From contig LSRX01000362.1 in assembly GCA_001939145.1 (NCBI GenBank), forward strand, positions 172,067-236,066: a DNA stretch of 64,000 bases, written 5' to 3'. The stretch's first letter is position 1, and each line of letters starts with the position of its first letter. A program made the position numbers and the translations under genes. The stretch is from Symbiodinium microadriaticum. Its lineage: Eukaryota; Sar; Dinophyceae; Suessiales; Symbiodiniaceae. The notes beneath the pieces were generated by a model. The model was not told the DNA's origin, did no database searches, and was given only the letters and a program-made list of their open reading frames with translations. Shown here piece after piece: positions 63,487 to 64,000 of the stretch.

Positions 63487-64000
63487 CTACTACTACTACT
63501 ACTACTACTACTACCATTCCACATAATGCTGGCTTCCGAAAACCCCTCTACTACTACTACTACTACTACTACTATAGATAGGTAGATAGATAGACAGCTA
63601 GATATAGGCTACTACTACTACTACTACTACTACTAATAGAGAGATAGAGATAGAGAGAGATTGAGAGAGCTACTACTACTACTACTACTACTACTAGAGA
63701 GAGCGAGAGAGATGGATAGATAGATACATACTACTACTACTACTACTACTACTACTAGACACCTGTAGGTTCAGGTTTCTCCTTGCTGGTTCTACTACTA
63801 CTACTACTACTACTACTATTCCCACGCATGCCAGGCTGCCCAGCAAGGAAGTCTACTACTACTACTACTACTACTACTACCCCCCTAAGCCCTAATACAC
63901 CCTAAGTATATTCCTACTACTACTACTACTACTACTACTATTTGAGGCTTCTCGCCTGCGCCCGAGAGGATGGCCTACTACTACTACTACTACTACTACT

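Larger units (their letters stand above)
50616..64000. repeat. (CTA)9 blocks on an exact 61-nt coordinate grid
   Basis: A 27-nt perfect (CTA)9 starts at 50616 + 61n. I checked every position from n=0 to n=219 by hand: 183 carry the block and 37 do not (for example 51348, 51775, 53361, 55862, 59400, 59461, 59888-60036, 61474, 63365). Between blocks lie 34 nt of varied sequence; across an empty position there are 95 nt (34+27+34), so the grid never shifts in 13.4 kb. I saw no substitution or length change inside a block. It continues to the window end, where the last block is cut at 26 nt. Because CTA repeats lack stops in the three + frames, long frames arise that read poly-Leu, poly-Thr and poly-Tyr in turn; these are not genes. 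Confidence 0.98.

Noticed and set aside
50616..64000. CRISPR array with 27-nt repeats and 34-nt spacers
   Set aside because: The host is eukaryotic, the repeat is a pure microsatellite without dyad symmetry, no cas-like gene is present, neighbouring segments continue each other in composition and register, and empty positions keep the grid.
1..64000. tRNA, rRNA, spliced-leader or U-snRNA genes
   Set aside because: I looked for conserved words (spliced-leader core, 5S and tRNA box elements) by eye and found none convincing; a covariance-model scan would be needed to exclude them.

Overview
The window reads as draft nuclear sequence from a dinoflagellate. Four things point that way: many degenerate TTTAGGG/CCCTAAA blocks, very dense and long microsatellites, a decayed retroelement with a YVDD reverse transcriptase, and above all an intron-rich gene whose exons join in frame only if GC and GA are accepted as splice donors beside GT, with AG|G acceptors. 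Species cannot be told from the sequence. Three runs of N (9894-10695, 31274-31314, 50115-50602) mark scaffold joins.

The best gene runs on the + strand from about 12.1 to 22.3 kb. At least fourteen small exons (23 to 128 nt) encode a voltage-gated cation channel domain: an S4 voltage sensor with a basic residue every third position, S5, pore helix, S6 and a C-terminal EF-hand pair. The phases of all fourteen exons fit. The 3.0 kb intron that splits S6 holds a decayed non-LTR-like retroelement on the - strand, a second partial copy and an inverted fragment. The homology between the two copies stops within a few bases of the channel's 3' splice site.

Elsewhere there are weaker coding-like segments, mostly on the + strand: 0.8-4.1 kb (including a four-helix membrane protein), 7.9 kb, 28.4-30.3 kb, 32.2-37.4 kb, 38.7-40.9 kb, 41.8 kb and 46.6-49.3 kb. 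I recognise no family for these; they are called from amino-acid texture and plausible splice signals only. Between them lie trinucleotide microsatellites, tetranucleotide tracts, interstitial telomere-like blocks, an AT-rich island (about 11-12 kb) and a 332-bp tandem duplication at 47.8-48.5 kb.

From the base after the last gap to the window end, a perfect (CTA)9 block of 27 nt sits on an exact 61-nt coordinate grid (starts at 50616 + 61n, 220 positions, 183 filled and 37 empty by hand count). Empty positions do not shift the grid, and short-repeat registers run through filled ones. So the 27-mers replace sequence rather than being inserted into it. I know of no biological process that does this. 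A data-level overlay or synthetic construct confined to this contig is the leading explanation, but it is by far the most unusual structure in the window.
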